From positions 1 through 6,446 of the forward strand of contig JADGFH010000346.1 in NCBI GenBank assembly GCA_016743925.1: a stretch of DNA of 6,446 nucleotides, given 5' to 3'. Source of the DNA: Labilibaculum sp. Lineage in GTDB: Bacteria; Bacteroidota; Bacteroidia; Bacteroidales; Marinifilaceae. The number at the start of each line of letters is the position of its first letter. Position 1 is the stretch's first letter. The notes beneath the pieces are model-generated. The model searched no databases, was not told the DNA's origin, and was given only the letters and a program-made list of their open reading frames with translations. The position numbers were made by a program, and so were the translations under genes. Below are positions 6,172 through 6,446 of this stretch, one piece after another.

Positions 6172-6446
6172 TTAATTCGATTCTTTAAATTTATCAATAG
6201 AGTTCTTATTAACCAAATTTCCATTCTGGCGAAAGAAAAAAGCTAGAATAAAGGAAAATAACAAGCCTGATAATGCTTTACTAAACCATTGTCCAAAAGC
6301 AAACAGGCCTGGCGTAATATTTTTATAGATCCCCATTAACAAATCGATATCCTTTTGCTGATATCCCATTTCATTCAATCCTTTTTCTAAATAAATAATT
6401 GCTTCCTCAAGAATAGATGAATCAAAGTAACTCGTTAGAATAAAAA
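6172..6446 (-). CDS. DUF4199-like membrane protein, C-terminal part (start outside window)
   Basis: The minus-strand frame is open from the right edge to a TAA at 6172-6174, giving 90 visible residues; the true start lies beyond base 6446. A TTG at 6376-6378 could be read as a start, but the frame continues upstream with a plausible sequence (FDSSILEEAIIYLEKGLNEM), so the gene is cut by the window edge rather than short. The visible part has a charged helix, then the segment NITPGLFAFGQWFSKALSGL leading into a hydrophobic helix (about residues 45-70) and a short polar tail. The pattern of a methionine/glutamate-rich helix, a TPG turn and one final membrane helix, directly before a DPM1-like gene, matches DUF4199 proteins of Bacteroidota. 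Their function is unknown. It is the first visible gene of the operon, 15 bases before the glycosyltransferase. Confidence 0.7.
   Translation of the reverse strand, partial: FILTSYFDSSILEEAIIYLEKGLNEMGYQQKDIDLLMGIYKNITPGLFAFGQWFSKALSGLLFSFILAFFFRQNGNLVNKNSIDKFKESN

Noticed and set aside
6172..6378. A complete 68-residue protein starting at TTG 6378
   Set aside because: The frame stays open to the window edge with sequence that fits the same DUF4199-like protein, so it is the tail of a larger gene.

Overview
This AT-rich window looks like chromosomal DNA from a member of the Bacteroidota. The evidence is indirect but consistent. Ribosome binding sites are weak or absent at almost every start. 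The gene neighbours are ones I know from that phylum: a LuxC-type acyl-CoA reductase, a pRiA4b-ORF3/IS1096-passenger-type protein, miaA, a PAS-plus-LuxR-HTH regulator, and a DUF4199 membrane protein next to a DPM1-type glycosyltransferase. The family choice within the phylum (marine Bacteroidia such as Marinifilaceae or Marinilabiliales) is a guess.

Left part, plus strand (1-2167). The 3' two-thirds or so of an acyl-CoA reductase gene enters from the left edge and keeps the nucleophile cysteine motif. Four bases later comes a 192-residue pRiA4b-ORF3-like protein with a very acidic tail. A 74-base gap containing a perfect 11-bp inverted repeat leads to a complete miaA, the tRNA A37 dimethylallyltransferase.

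Middle (2168-3396). A PAS/LuxR-type transcription regulator on the minus strand converges on miaA, with a 49-base gap. Upstream of it is a 418-base non-coding stretch. This holds a perfect 8+8 palindrome about 45 bases before the regulator's ATG, a natural candidate operator, and then a run of further hairpins between about 3109 and 3296 that no gene explains.

Right part, minus strand (3397-6446). Four tightly packed genes (gaps of 15, 19 and 2 bases) read right to left and look like one operon: the C-terminal end of a DUF4199 membrane protein, a DPM1/GtrB-like membrane glycosyltransferase, a zinc-ribbon SAM-dependent methyltransferase, and a GT2 glycosyltransferase with a C-terminal membrane anchor. 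Together they suggest membrane-associated glycan or lipid-linked sugar synthesis; the actual product cannot be read from the sequence.

Most of the window is ordinary housekeeping and accessory envelope content. I see no phage, CRISPR, transposon, toxin-antitoxin or defence system. The parts most worth a second look are the structured non-coding region 3023-3340 and the divergent pRiA4b-like protein beside miaA.
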